Assembly: GCA_026005175.1 (NCBI GenBank)
Contig: BPKO01000005.1
Coordinates: 124,001-188,000, forward strand
Source: Candidatus Tectimicrobiota bacterium
GTDB lineage: Bacteria; Tectomicrobia; Entotheonellia; Entotheonellales; Entotheonellaceae
DNA: 64,000 nt
Direction of reading: 5' to 3'
Part shown: positions 55,054 through 64,000 of the stretch, piece by piece
Layout of the letters: the number at the start of each line of letters is the position of its first letter
How positions within the stretch are numbered: position 1 is the stretch's first letter
Position numbers and translations under genes: made by a program
Notes under the pieces: generated by a model
Database searches by the model: none
Told to the model about the DNA's origin: nothing
What the model saw: only the letters and a program-made list of their open reading frames with translations

Positions 55054-56885
55054 CTAAGCGAGGAGCTGGCGGAGCTCTGCATCGGTGACGTAGGGGGCTT
55101 GCAGCCGCTCCGGCTCGCCCAGATCCCTGAAGAGCAAATCCCCGCGCCCGAGGAGGGTGGCAGCGCCGGGATGGTTCAGAATGAGCCGGGATTCGAGCGG
55201 TTTGGTCACCTTCAGCGCGACCCGGGCGACCAGGTTGGCATCGATGACCCCCTTCACGATCTCCCGACTGGGGCGCTGGGTGGCAAAGACCAGATGGAGG
55301 CCGGCTGCCCTTCCCCTGGCTCCCAGGCGGGCGAGGCGGGGCCCTCGATCTCTTGTCGTCTTTGGCGGTTCCCAAGCACAAGGTCGGCGTACTCATCACA
55401 GAGGCACAGGAGGCGGGGCAGCGGATGGGCCGCGCGGGCGTTGTAATCGCGCAGATCATCGACTTGCAGGGCCACGAGGCGCCGGTACCGCGCGTCCATC
55501 TCTTCGACCAGGGCATCCAGCACGTCGAGGAGGTCAGTCTCGTCGGGATAGACGATCGGCTGCCACAGGAAAGGGGAGTTTTCACAGGGGCCAAAAGCCG
55601 TCCGCTTTGGATCGATGAGGAGCAGGCGCAGGGTCTCGGGACGATTCGACACCACCAGACTCGCGATCAGGGCCCTGAGCCAGGTGCTCTTGCCGCTTCC
55701 GGTCGTTCCTGCTACCAGGATATGGCAGTTCTCCGGTTCAGCAAGATCGGCCCAGCGCAGGGAGCCGTCCACCCGCACGCCAACGGGAAACCGGGTGGTC
55801 CCGGTCGCTGCCGGTGGAGGGAGCTTCTTCCTGAGATCTCGCCAGAGGACAGGCTGGCGGTCGGGCCGCTGGACGTCGATGGCGATCCGCCCCTGCTGAA
55901 TGGACAACTGAGGGGGCTGCTCGGTCTCGAGCCGGGTCCAGACACTGTTTGCCACTTCGAGCACCTGTGAGACCTTGACCCCGCGCTCCGGTACGGCGAA
56001 GAACCGGATGAAGGTGGGCCCCACCAGGGGCTCCCCGTCGAGACGCAGCGGGGCTTTGAACTCGGCAAAGGCCGCTATCACCCGCTGGGCGAGTTCTATA
56101 TACCGTGGCGGAAAAATGGGCGGTGGGACGGGACCCATGACGCCTGCGAGACGCCCGAGCAAGGCCTTCAGCCGCGCCTGGATGTCGGCCAGCCGGACGG
56201 GCTCAAAAATCACTTCCCGGCGCTCCGGCTCAAACGCCACCAGGGCGAGGGATGGCGCGCCGGCGTGGCGCCAGCGGGGATCGCTCTGCAGCAGCAGGTG
56301 GTAGAGGCCGCACTGGCAGAGATCGACCTCTGGGGACGTGCGGCCCAGCTTGAGCTCGACCAGGCAAAGCGCGCCGGTGGCAGGCTGCCGCAGGAGTGGT
56401 CTGCCCGTCCCCGCACCACGACGGTGTCCTGCCACGCGGGATCCGTGATTTCGGCTTCCAGCTCCTCTTCGTGGCCGACAAAGATCCGCTGCCGGAGGGC
56501 TTCCAGTGAGACCCCAGGCTGGCGGCGGCGCTGCTCCCACAGAACTTCGGCCACCCACTGGCACAGCTGGCGGACCGCCTCCCAGTAAGCAAGCACCGCG
56601 TTGGTGGCCTGCTGGAGCTCGGCCTGGTGGCGGCCCAGCTGCGGGGCCGACCTGCCACAGGTAGGCGTGATCGACCAGACGGCCTATCCACGAGGCGAGA
56701 GTGGCGTCTGCTTGCTCAAGGGGACGCACGAGGTTCTGCGCCGGATCCGGGCCGGTGAGGGCCACAAATGTCTCGTGGAACAGGCGCCCCAGGAGCGGGA
56801 GGGACGGCTGCCCGGGGCCGCCCGGGCAGCCGGCAGTCTGGTACAGGTGCTGGCGAATCTCGGAAACCGTGAGCGTCCGAGGCAT
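55054..56885 (-). CDS. PD-(D/E)XK nuclease domain fused to an FtsK/SpoIIIE-type DNA translocase (three frameshifts)
   Basis: The reconstructed protein has about 610 residues. After an N-terminal helical region, residues about 150-220 contain GRAD, then TGALCLVELKLGRT and DLCQCGLYHLLLQ. That is the D...ExK...Q pattern of PD-(D/E)XK nucleases. The second half is an FtsK motor: HILVAGTTGSGKSTWLRALIASL (Walker A), LLLIDPKRTAF and LLCLCDEYADLVL (Walker B). The C-terminal end (HLVFATQRPSREIVKGVIDANL, ARVALKV) continues with PGAATLLGRGDLLF. Frames change near 56637, 56392 and 55345. ATG 56885 has AGGGGAG upstream. It is the last gene of a three-gene operon. I infer DNA tracking plus cleavage, comparable in logic to HerA-NurA. 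Confidence 0.72.
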
Positions 56886-56895
56886 GGCTTCTCCC

Positions 56896-58864
56896 CTATG
56901 GTCGCTCGACTGCCTCAGGATGGAGAAACACCACCGCCGGAGGCCCGGGCAGGTAGCCAACCTCTCGGGCATACTGCCTTGCCAGAGAAGCCACCTGCTC
57001 CTCCGCAAGGCCCAACTCCTGGACTACCTCCGTGAGGCGCAGCAGCCAGCGACCCACCAGGTGCTCCCGGAGGCGCTCGAGCGCCTCCGGAGGCACCGCA
57101 GAGCCTTCCAGCACGTCAGCGAGGAAGTCCTGAAGGGGACGAGGAAGGTGCTGGCACAGCCAGGGCCCTTCAGTTCCCCGGGAGAAACGTCCCGGCCGTC
57201 GACCGTCAGGTCTCCTGCTTCGGCTTCGTTGAGAAGCCGCCGGGCAGCGGCCAGGGCGGCATAGGCCTCGGCCGAAGGCCGAAGGAGCCGCTGCCCGCTC
57301 TCTTGCAGCTGCTTCAGATACTGGCGCGTCGCTTTGGCAGTGGCCGGGATGTCCCGCAGCCGCCGGTCCCGGATAAGAAGCAGCCGGGGGAGCTGGCCCC
57401 GCTGGACGAGCCCGAGCAACCGCCGCAGGCGCGCGGCCAGGCTCGTCATGTGCTCGGCGTGGCAGACCGCCACCCCCCATTTGCTGACTCCCGTACCATT
57501 AGCAGATCCACGTCTCGCATCGGCGAGCGCTTTCCTCGCATCCCGGCTGGTCGGCTTACTTCGAGAAGAAGGGCCAAGCCCCCGGCATAGACGCCCTCGT
57601 CTAGCTTGGGCCGCGGGCGCTCGAGCTCCTCGTCAAAGACCCTCTCCCATACTGTTTCGAGATCAAGCAGGGGAGGCGGTGGCAGCGGCGGGCGGTGGAT
57701 CAGTACCCGCCGCCTTGCTTCAAACAGGTCCCGGCAGGCCCAGAGGAACTTGCGGGCAGAGATCCCTTCCGGCGGCACGGCAGCCTCGATCTCGGGGCGC
57801 GTCAGCGGCCAGAAGGGATCCGGGTCCTGGCAGAGCGCCCTGGCCCGCTGGAGAGCTTCGGAGACTTCCAGCCGCTTGGCGGCCAGCACCAGGGCCGTTT
57901 CGCGGTTAAGCAGGTCCAGTGTGGACTCATCCTGGGCTAACCGATGATAGTGGGGCCGCGCGGACTGAGTCCCGCAGGACCCGAAGAAAGGACGTCTGCA
58001 CGCAACTGATAACGGCTAAGTTGCGACGCTCGATGAACAGGTGGTCAGCGATGCCGCTGGCAAAGACCCAAAGCCCGTATTGGTCCGCCGGGTCGATCTG
58101 GAGTCCCTCCATCTGGTCAAAGGCCAGGACGATGGCAAAGGGGTGGGCAGCCAGCCGGGAGAAGGTAACGATCGCCTGCTTGGCCCGCTCCTCGTCGTCA
58201 AGAGTCCCGGCCGCGCCAAGCCGCTCCGCTGCTTCGTCTCGCACGGCTCGGCCAAGTAGCCATTGGTAGGCTTCGAGCCGATGGACTCCGGCCAGGTAAT
58301 ACCGCAGCACCGTGCTCACCTCGGGATCCAGCCAGAGGCGGAACACCAGCCTTGTCAAAGGTTCTGCGAGCCAGGCCAGCAGGGCAGGCCCCGGGCGGAT
58401 GCTCGGTCCGGAGCCGCTGCCACCAGGCCGTGACCTCACTGAGCGAGGCGTCAGCGCGTCCCAGGAGCTGCCGGCCCACCACCAGTTCCACCTGGCTCAG
58501 GTCGTCTTGGCCGGGGGTGCTACGGGCGAGGTCCTCCACCAGGCGACTCAGGAGGTGGCGGAAGAAGCGATCAGGATGGGTAGGGGGCGGCACGTAGATA
58601 AACCACCCCTCGGCGTCTTGCTGCACCCGGCGCCGCAGTCGCTGCAGCAGATGGGTTTTCCCCGAACCGGGCTCGCCGTGAAGCATCAGCCCCCGGGACT
58701 CACCCTCCTCCCGAACCTTCCGGACGGTCTCCAGACACGCCTCGAAGGCCCCTCCGGTTGATCGTTTCGACGTCCACCGGGACTTTGTCCCAGGCGGAAT
58801 CGACTCGGTCCCCCTCAAAGGGATTGGGAACCGTGCTGAGCAAGGGTTCCAGCTCTGGCTCCAT
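56896..58864 (-). CDS. Large P-loop (STAND/AAA-like) ATPase of the FtsK-nuclease operon (five frameshifts)
   Basis: The reconstructed protein of about 655 residues starts MEPELEPLLSTVPNPFEGDR. It has Walker A SRGLMLHGEPGSGKTHLLQRL and a Walker-B-like IVLAFDQMEGLQIDP, followed by sensor-like NLAVISCVQTSFLRVLRDSV. The C-terminal half is a helical, Arg/Leu-rich region ending PAVVFLHPEAVERP with no recognised domain. Frame breaks lie near 58755, 58393, 57955, 57472 (a six-G run) and 57165. Each needs one base. It begins 3 bases after the winged-helix gene and ends 10 bases before the FtsK fusion, so all three are one operon. It could be the sensor or switch subunit. Confidence 0.7.
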
Positions 58865-58867
58865 AGC

Positions 58868-59681
58868 TCACTCCAGCCGCAAGCCGATGGCCATGAAGTA
58901 GCTCCCCCATCGATTTGGAACCATCCTCTTCCGCTCCTCCGGCGTCAGCTGAGCCGGTCGGTCGTGGGACTGGAGCTGCACCTTGCCTTGCTCGGCCAAG
59001 CGGAGAACCGCCTGGTTAAAGGAGAGCGTGTCGGAAAAGTAAGAGCGAACCGCCTTCCGGAGGTCGGGAAGGTAGACCAGAGCCCCGCGGACGGCGTGGG
59101 GGTTGAGGTGGAGCATGGCATCACGGATCGCTTGCTTCCCGGCCTCCCAGAGAAAAGCCCGCAGCGCTGCCCAGATGCTTCCGGGAGCAAAGCCCTGCTT
59201 CTGGAAGGCGCCTACCAGATTCTCCACCGCCGGTCGGAGGTACTCCTGCAGCTCGGGAGGGGCGAGGCCATAGGGTTCCCGGCGGCCGCGCCTTGGGTGC
59301 TTCCAGACGCGGCCTGCTTGGCAGAGTTCGTCCAGCGTCCTGTCCACCAAGGATTGGGCAGCCCGCGGCAGCTTCTTCTTCAGGGCGGCCTTGGTGAGCG
59401 GGCCGTGCCGCTCCAGGAGCTGCACGACCCGCTCTTGGACAAAGAGCGTAAAGCGACGGGACGCGTATCCTGGGGGACGAAGCGGCCACTTGAAAAGGCG
59501 GCCCTGCCGAACCAGGAGCGCAAGCCGCTCGTTGAGCCACTCCGGCGAGAGCCGCAGGCCAGGGGGGAAGGGCGCGCCGGATCTTGGACAGGGTGAGAGG
59601 CTCAGGCCCTGCGGCGACAACCTTGCAGATCAGTTCTTCCAGATCGGCAGGAGGAAGCGCTGGCTCGCCACGCTTTGGCAT
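58868..59681 (-). CDS. Winged-helix-containing first protein of the FtsK-nuclease operon (one frameshift)
   Basis: The reconstructed protein of about 271 residues begins MPKRGEPALPPADLEELICK, followed by a helix-turn-helix-like LTLSKIRRA. After a frame break near 59574 it continues PEWLNERLALLVRQGRLFKWPL and VQERVVQLLERHGPLTKAALKKKLPRAAQSLVDRTLDELCQAGRVWKHPRRGRREPY. These look like two tandem winged helices. The C-terminal half is uncharacterised. ATG 59681 has AAGGAG nine bases upstream. It may recognise DNA or regulate the operon. I do not recognise the family. Confidence 0.6.
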
Positions 59682-60182
59682 CCGATCGGCTCCTTCCTCT
59701 CGCAGGGTCGCCCCGCCGCCAGCGCGGGCGACCTTATTTCCGGCCTGACATCCAGTGCCGCACGCAACACTTGGAAACGACAATACTGCCATGAATTGAT
59801 GCAACGCAGAGGATGCCATGGACAGAAGGAAGGGTCAAGCCGGGGGAGGCCCAGCCGCTGGGCCAAGGCCGCATAGACGGCATCAGCGCCCCTCAAGTGG
59901 AGCTGGGCTGCCAGGCTGGCACTGCGCTGGGCCAGCGACCGGTCCACGGGCACCAGCGGGACGTTGGGTAGCCGCTGGAGCAGGGCTACCACGCGGGTGG
60001 CCAGGGCTGACGATCCCGTCCGGCGGGCCACGGCCCCCTGCCAGCTCGGGAAGAAGTAGGGCGGGGCTAGCGAGAGCCTCTCCTTCTTCCACGCGCTCTC
60101 TGAGCCAGGCATGACTTGCCTGGTGGTGAGCGTCGGTAGGAACGAACCGCACCACCCACACGCTGGCGTCCACCACGTACAC
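59630..60182 (-). CDS. VapC-like PIN-domain toxin (frameshifted)
   Basis: The start VYVVDASVWVVRFVPTDAHH has the first PIN aspartate. SPALLLPELAG carries the conserved glutamate. After a frame break in a C5 run near 60036, the sequence continues AVARRTGSSALATRVVALLQ and LRGADAVYAALAQRLGLPRL with the third acidic site. The GTG start lies 1 base after the antitoxin stop. PIN toxins are Mg2+-dependent RNases. The end is unclear, since the normal family length would stop near 59780, and the present frame overlaps the start of the next gene. Confidence 0.75.
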
Positions 60183-60183
60183 C

Positions 60184-60444
60184 CTACAGCTCCCGCCGCT
60201 GCTCTCGGACAGCCTCAACGGCAGAAAGGCCGGCGGGCCAGCAGGCGCCAATCTCCTGGGCCAGTGCCTCCATGTCGGCCCAGACCCTGAAGGCCTCAGC
60301 CCGCACTCCCTCCGTCTCCGCCACGGGCACCAGCCGTGCGATGACGCGGCTCCGATAGGTGATAGAAATGACCTCGCCCTCGCGGACGCGGCGTAACACC
60401 TCGCTGGTGCGTTGCTTCAGCTCCCGAATTCCAATCTCCTCCAT
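60184..60444 (-). CDS. Phd/YefM-type antitoxin
   Basis: The 86-residue protein starts MEEIGIRELKQRTSEVLRRV and continues REGEVISITYRSRVIARLVPV, the canonical Phd/YefM fold that binds operator DNA. Its C-terminal half should block the PIN toxin encoded next. AGGAGGGG precedes ATG 60444, and a short palindrome lies just upstream, consistent with autoregulation. Confidence 0.88.
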   Translation of the reverse strand: MEEIGIRELKQRTSEVLRRVREGEVISITYRSRVIARLVPVAETEGVRAEAFRVWADMEALAQEIGACWPAGLSAVEAVREQRREL

Positions 60445-60454
60445 AACCCCTCCT

Positions 60455-60468
60455 TATGTGACTACATA
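60455..60468 (-). promoter_or_regulatory. Candidate antitoxin operator
   Basis: TATGT and ACATA form a perfect inverted repeat around four bases, 10 bases before the antitoxin ATG and overlapping a possible -10 (TATGTA). Phd-type antitoxins bind short palindromes of this kind. The remaining 230 bases up to 60695 hold no gene I can support. Confidence 0.4.
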
Positions 60469-60695
60469 CGCGACACACGCCAAAAGTGCAGCCGGCACAT
60501 GAGTAAGGAGGGCGTGCTGGGCAGTGGCGCCGGAGCACGCAAGCGGTGTGCGTTGAGCGCCGCAGGCGGCAGCTTGCCCCACGGCGCTTTCCCTGGCATA
60601 GTATGCGGGGAGAAGCCGCGAGAAGGGCAACCCTCCGGCTCGGGTTCACCACGGGTGGCTAAAAGGCGCTACGTTAGGAGATAAGGAGGCTCAAC

Positions 60696-61470
60696 ATGCC
60701 GACCCCTGGTCCACAAGGGGGTGCGGCTGGCCTACGAAGACCGCGGCGCGGGCAAGCCGGCGTTTGTCTTCGTCCACGGCTGGACGTGCAACCGCTCTTT
60801 CTTTGCCCCGCAGGCCGAGTACTTTGCGCGGCGCCACCGGGTGGTGTCGGTGGACTTGCGCGGCCATGGCGACAGCGACAAGCCCCAGGGCGAGTATTCG
60901 ATTGCCACCTATGCCGACGACCTCGCTTACCTCATCGGCCAGCTGGGGCTCGGCAAAGTGATTGCCGTGGGTCACAGCATGGGCGGCATCACCGTGTTGC
61001 AGCTGGCCGCCGCCCATCCCGACTGCGTGGCCGCCATCGTCATGGTCGACCCGGCCCCTTTTGTGCGTCCGCCCGAGCTGCGCCAGGCTGCCGAGACGAT
61101 GATCGCCGCCATCGAAGCCGGCAATCAGGAGCCCCGCCGGCAGTTCATCACCGAGCGCCTCTTCTTGCCCACCTCCGACCGCAAGCTGGTGGAAGACGTG
61201 CTGGCCGTCATGCTGGCGGCGCCGCCGCACGTGGCTGCCAGCGCCATGCGGGGCATTCTGGCCTTCGACGGAGTAGCAGCGGCGGCGCGGTGCCGGGTGC
61301 CGGCCCTGCACCTGGCCGCCACGCCCCCTCTTAACCCGCCGCACCAGATGGCGGAGTGGCTCCCGGGAGTGGTGCAGGGCTGGACGGTGGGGGCCGGGCA
61401 CTTCAACCAGCTCGAGGTGCCCGAGCAAGTCAACGCCATGATCGAGGGCTTCTTGCGCCACTACGTTTAA
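60696..61470 (+). CDS. Alpha/beta-hydrolase (frameshifted at its start)
   Basis: The sequence after the fifth codon is a typical alpha/beta-hydrolase: GKPAFVFVHGWTCNRSFF (oxyanion hole), DLRGHGDSDKPQGEYS, and nucleophile elbow VIAVGHSMGGITVLQL. The catalytic histidine is in TVGAGHFNQLEVPEQV. AAGGAGG precedes ATG 60696, but from that ATG the frame is wrong after three codons. Removing one C in the CCCC run at 60703-60706 gives MPTLVHKGVRLAYEDRGAGK. The corrected protein has 257 residues. Esterase, C-C hydrolase or haloperoxidase-like activity cannot be distinguished. Confidence 0.88.
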
Positions 61471-61517
61471 GACCCCTGCGGCGCGAACAGAGAAAACGCG
61501 ACGGGGAGAGAGCGAAA

Positions 61518-62733
61518 ATGGACGGCGAAGCGCAGGCCACACCCCCACCGCCCTTACAGGTGCTGGCCGGGGTGCGAGTGCTCAGCTTTACCCAGTTCCT
61601 GCTGGGCCCCTCTGGGGTGCAGTACCTGGCCGACCTGGGCGCCGAGGTGATCAAAATCGAGCCGCCCGGCGGCCGGCTCTGGGAGCGCCACTGGTCGGGG
61701 TGCGACCTCTTTCTCAACGGCATGAGCGTTTTCTTTCTGTGCGCCCACCGCAACCAGCGCAGCCTGACCCTGGACCTCAAGCACCCCGAAGGGCAGGAAA
61801 TCGCCCGGCGCCTGGTGGCCCAGGCGGACGTGCTGGTGCAGAACTTCCGTCCCGGGGTGATGCAGCGCCTGGGGCTGGACTACGACGCGGTGCGGCCGCT
61901 CAACCCACGGCTGATCTACGTTTCGGCTTCCGGCTACGGCATGCAGGGGCCCTACCGCGACCGCCCTGGCCAGGACCTCCTGCTGCAGGCGCTCTCTGGG
62001 CTGGCGAGCATCTCCGGGCGCGCCGGGCAGCCACCGACACCGGTGGGGACGCCGGTGGTCGACCAGCACGGGGCGACCTTACTGGCCCTGGGGGTGCTGG
62101 CTGGGCTGCTGGAGCGGCAGCGCACCGGCCGCGGCCTGCACATCGAAGTGAGCATGCTGCGCGCGGCGCTCAACCTGCAGTACGAGCTCCTCTCTTACCT
62201 GCTCAACGGCGCGCAAATGCGCAAGAGCCCGACCAGCCTGGCGAGCATGTTCCATCCTGCCCCCTACGGGGTCTATGCCACCAAAGACGGATACCTGGTG
62301 CTGTCGATGACCCCGCTGCCGCAGCTACAAGCGGCCCTCAACCTTCCCGAGCTCGAGCCCTACGCGCGGGTCCCATACAACTTTGCCGACCGCGAGGCCA
62401 TCGCGCGGCTGCTGGAGCCGGTCCTGCGCACCCGCACCACCGCCGAGTGGCTCGAGGTGCTGCTGCCCCAGGGGGTCTGGGCGGCGCCTGTCCTGGCCCC
62501 CCGGAGAGATCTTCGCCGATCCGGCCATCCCAACCGCCGAGCTGGTTGAGGCGTTTGACCACCCGGTGGCCGGCCGCGTGCGGCTGCTGCGCTTTCCCCT
62601 GGAGTTTTCCACCGGCCGAGCCACAGTGCGCCGCCCCCCGCCGCTGCCAGGAGAGCACACCGACGAGATCCTCGCCGAGCTGGGCTTGAGCGAGGCCGAC
62701 GTCGCGCGCCTGCGCGCCCAGGGTGTGGTATAG
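61518..62733 (+). CDS. CaiB/BaiF-type (class III) CoA-transferase (frameshifted near the end)
   Basis: The protein shows VLAGVRVLSFTQFLLGPSGVQYLADLGAEVIKIEPP, NQRSLTLDLKHPEGQEIARRL and VLVQNFRPGVMQRLGLDY. The active-site aspartate motif is RPGQDLLLQALSGLASISGR. After a C6 run near 62500 the frame changes. The C-terminal PGEIFADPAIPTAELVEAFD and GEHTDEILAELGLSEADVARLRAQGVV are in the next frame. One base restores about 405 residues. GGGAGAGAGCG precedes the ATG. It lies 47 bases after the hydrolase gene, so the two may form a small pathway for a CoA-activated acid. Confidence 0.88.
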
Positions 62734-62743
62734 GGCAGAGGGT

Positions 62744-62772
62744 TTGACAGCGGCGGAATTTTGTGGCTAAAT
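62744..62772 (+). promoter_or_regulatory. Promoter of the dipeptide ABC ATPase genes
   Basis: Consensus -35 TTGACA (62744-62749), a 17-base spacer and -10 CTAAAT (62767-62772) lie 102 bases before the DppD-type gene. Confidence 0.55.
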
Positions 62773-62874
62773 AGAAAGCCCTTGTGTAGGTAGAATAAGT
62801 GAGCCGCATAGAAGTGGCCGCCCGGCGACGGCCAGCGAAGCGGCTGCGCGTGATGGCATGACAAGGGAGCCGGC

Positions 62875-63873
62875 ATGGCGACGCTGTTAGCGGTGCGAGA
62901 CCTGACGACGTACTTTTACACCCCGGAAGGGGTGGTCAAAGCCGTCGACGGGGTCTCCTATGATGTGGAAGAAGGCGAGATCGTTGCGTTGGTCGGGGAA
63001 AGCGGCTGTGGCAAGTCGGTCAGCGCCCTCTCCATCATGGGGCTCATTCCTACCCCGCCGGGGCGCATCGTGCGGGGGGAAATCCTCTTTCAGGGGCAGA
63101 ACCTCCTGGCGCTAGACCGCGAGCAGATGCGCCAGATCCGGGGCAAAGAGATCGCCATGATTTTTCAGGAGCCGATGACCTCTCTCAACCCGGTGCTGAC
63201 CATCGGCCGGCAGCTTACCGAAACCCTGGAAGTGCACCGCCAGGTGAGCAAGGAAGAGGCAACGCGGCGGGCTATTGAGGTGCTTCGCGACGTGGGCATT
63301 CCCGACGCCGAGCGCCGCCTGGGGCAGTACCCGCACCAGTTCAGCGGCGGCATGCGGCAGCGGGTGATGATTGCCATGGCGCTCATTTGCCAGCCCAAGC
63401 TCATTTTGGCCGACGAGCCCACCACCGCCCTCGACGTGACCATTCAGGCGCAGATCCTGGAGCTGCTCAAAGAGCTCAGCCAGCGCTTCGGGGTGGCCAT
63501 CGTGCTCATCACCCACAATCTGGGCGTGGTGGCCCGCTATGCCGACCGGGTCAACGTCATGTACGCCGGCAAAGTGGTCGAGCGCGGCCCGGCGTGGGAC
63601 ATTTACTACCACCCGCGCCATCCTTACACCCTGGGGCTGCTGCGCTCGGTGCCGCGGCTGGACCAGCCCAAGAAAGACAAGCTCGACCCCATCGAAGGCC
63701 AGCCGCCCGACCTGGTCAACCTGCCCCCCGGGTGCAGCTTTGTCCCGCGGTGCCGCTTTGCCGTCGCGCCCTGCCACCAGGAAGTGCCACCCCTGGTGCC
63801 GGTGGGAGACGGCCACCTGGCTGCTTGCTGGGTGGCGGACAAGCTGGCAGAGGAGGCAAAGGAGAAGGCGTAA
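62875..63873 (+). CDS. Peptide-type ABC transporter ATPase (DppD/OppD family)
   Basis: The 332-residue ATPase has Walker A ALVGESGCGKSVSALSIMGL, the signature QFSGGMRQRVMIAMAL, and Walker B LILADEPTTALDVTIQ. The C-terminal oligopeptide domain contains the cysteine pattern CSFVPRCRFAVAPCHQEVPPL, which binds an Fe-S cluster in this family. It energises a DppB/DppC pore together with the DppF-type protein starting directly after its stop. It could serve the permeases at 14.9-16.8 kb, or another set beyond the window. Confidence 0.95.
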   Translation: MATLLAVRDLTTYFYTPEGVVKAVDGVSYDVEEGEIVALVGESGCGKSVSALSIMGLIPTPPGRIVRGEILFQGQNLLALDREQMRQIRGKEIAMIFQEPMTSLNPVLTIGRQLTETLEVHRQVSKEEATRRAIEVLRDVGIPDAERRLGQYPHQFSGGMRQRVMIAMALICQPKLILADEPTTALDVTIQAQILELLKELSQRFGVAIVLITHNLGVVARYADRVNVMYAGKVVERGPAWDIYYHPRHPYTLGLLRSVPRLDQPKKDKLDPIEGQPPDLVNLPPGCSFVPRCRFAVAPCHQEVPPLVPVGDGHLAACWVADKLAEEAKEKA

Positions 63874-64000
63874 ATGGCAGAAGCGTTAAGCCGCGGTGAA
63901 GAGCAGGGATTCCAGGGCTCGGGGGCCACGGCCAACGACTACATCCTGGAGGTGCGCCACCTGAAGAAGTACTTCCCGGTCACTTCGGGCATCGTCTGGC
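63874..64000 (+). CDS. Peptide-type ABC transporter ATPase (DppF/OppF family), N-terminal fragment
   Basis: The ATG directly follows the DppD-type stop. Only 42 residues are in the window (ANDYILEVRHLKKYFPVTSG and a few more), matching the start of DppF/OppF ATPases (LLEVxxLxKxFPV). The rest, including Walker A, lies outside. Confidence 0.8.
   Translation, partial: MAEALSRGEEQGFQGSGATANDYILEVRHLKKYFPVTSGIVW

Noticed and set aside
57945-57970. In-frame TGA after SSVSPG in the island ATPase as another selenocysteine codon
   Set aside because: The conserved continuation (YHRLAQDESTLDLL) is in a different frame, so this is a frameshift, not Sec insertion. No redox motif surrounds it.
52454-59778. 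Ten-base match (ACTTGGAAAC) next to tRNA-Pro at 52455 and near 59769 as island attachment repeats
   Set aside because: It is too short to exceed chance, it does not include the tRNA 3' end, and 59769 lies inside the presumed island.

Overview
The window is GC-rich (roughly two-thirds G+C) and comes from a Gram-negative bacterium: it carries a TonB-dependent outer-membrane receptor, periplasmic binding-protein ABC systems and an RpoD-type sigma factor read from TTGACA-N17-TATAAT-like promoters. The mix of CaiB/BaiF CoA-transferases, peptide-type ABC importers, a form-II CO-dehydrogenase-like large subunit, NorQ/NorD proteins and selenium-linked genes recalls deep-branching lineages such as Rokubacteria/Methylomirabilota, Tectomicrobia or deltaproteobacterial groups. 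This placement is inference. No rRNA or CRISPR array was seen.

Layout. 1-5.9 kb (+): end of ligA, a thioredoxin-fold gene whose CxxC motif is written TGA-CCC-TGG-TGC (probable selenoprotein), nth, a sulfite-oxidase-fold/pentapeptide-repeat fusion, miaB and an FAD amine oxidase. 5.9-18.5 kb: CoA-transferase, ADP-ribosylglycohydrolase, CoxL-like protein, TonB receptor, YceI protein, an odd acyl-CoA ligase and a peptide-type ABC importer. 18.5-27 kb: DUF1614 protein, methyltransferase, UspA, quinone reductase, a sodium:solute symporter followed by tiny membrane proteins, a ThDP enzyme and a 3-hydroxyisobutyrate-dehydrogenase-like enzyme. 27-35 kb: divergent Rrf2 regulator and sigma-70 factor, moaA, ECF sigma/anti-sigma pair, PilZ protein, 2'-5' RNA ligase-like protein and an ABC-2 exporter. 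35-40.7 kb: thiC under a TPP riboswitch, then a sugar ABC importer. 40.8-52.3 kb: ABC-F ATPase, CvpA, a LysR regulator resembling the selenium-metabolism type coupled to a TIGR04283-like glycosyltransferase, PHP/NorQ/NorD, coaE, an ATP-grasp protein and RNase PH.

52.4-60.7 kb is an accessory island next to a tRNA-Pro(TGG) gene. It holds an AAA-ATPase/TOPRIM-like pair whose second gene is cut off inside the tRNA, a 507-bp element with 22-bp perfect terminal inverted repeats, a three-gene operon (winged-helix protein, P-loop ATPase, PD-(D/E)XK nuclease fused to an FtsK motor), and a Phd/VapC toxin-antitoxin pair. The three-gene operon is the best candidate here for an undescribed defence-type system. 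After the island come an alpha/beta hydrolase, a second CaiB protein and a dipeptide ABC importer running off the end.

Selenium signals appear three times: a UGA-containing UxxC motif with a plausible bacterial SECIS hairpin, the LysR regulator, and a glycosyltransferase of a family named for association with selenodomain radical-SAM proteins. Single-base frameshifts break about 15 genes, mostly in C/G runs. They cluster at 18-26 kb and 53-62 kb and look more like consensus errors than decay, so those genes are described as reconstructed across frames.
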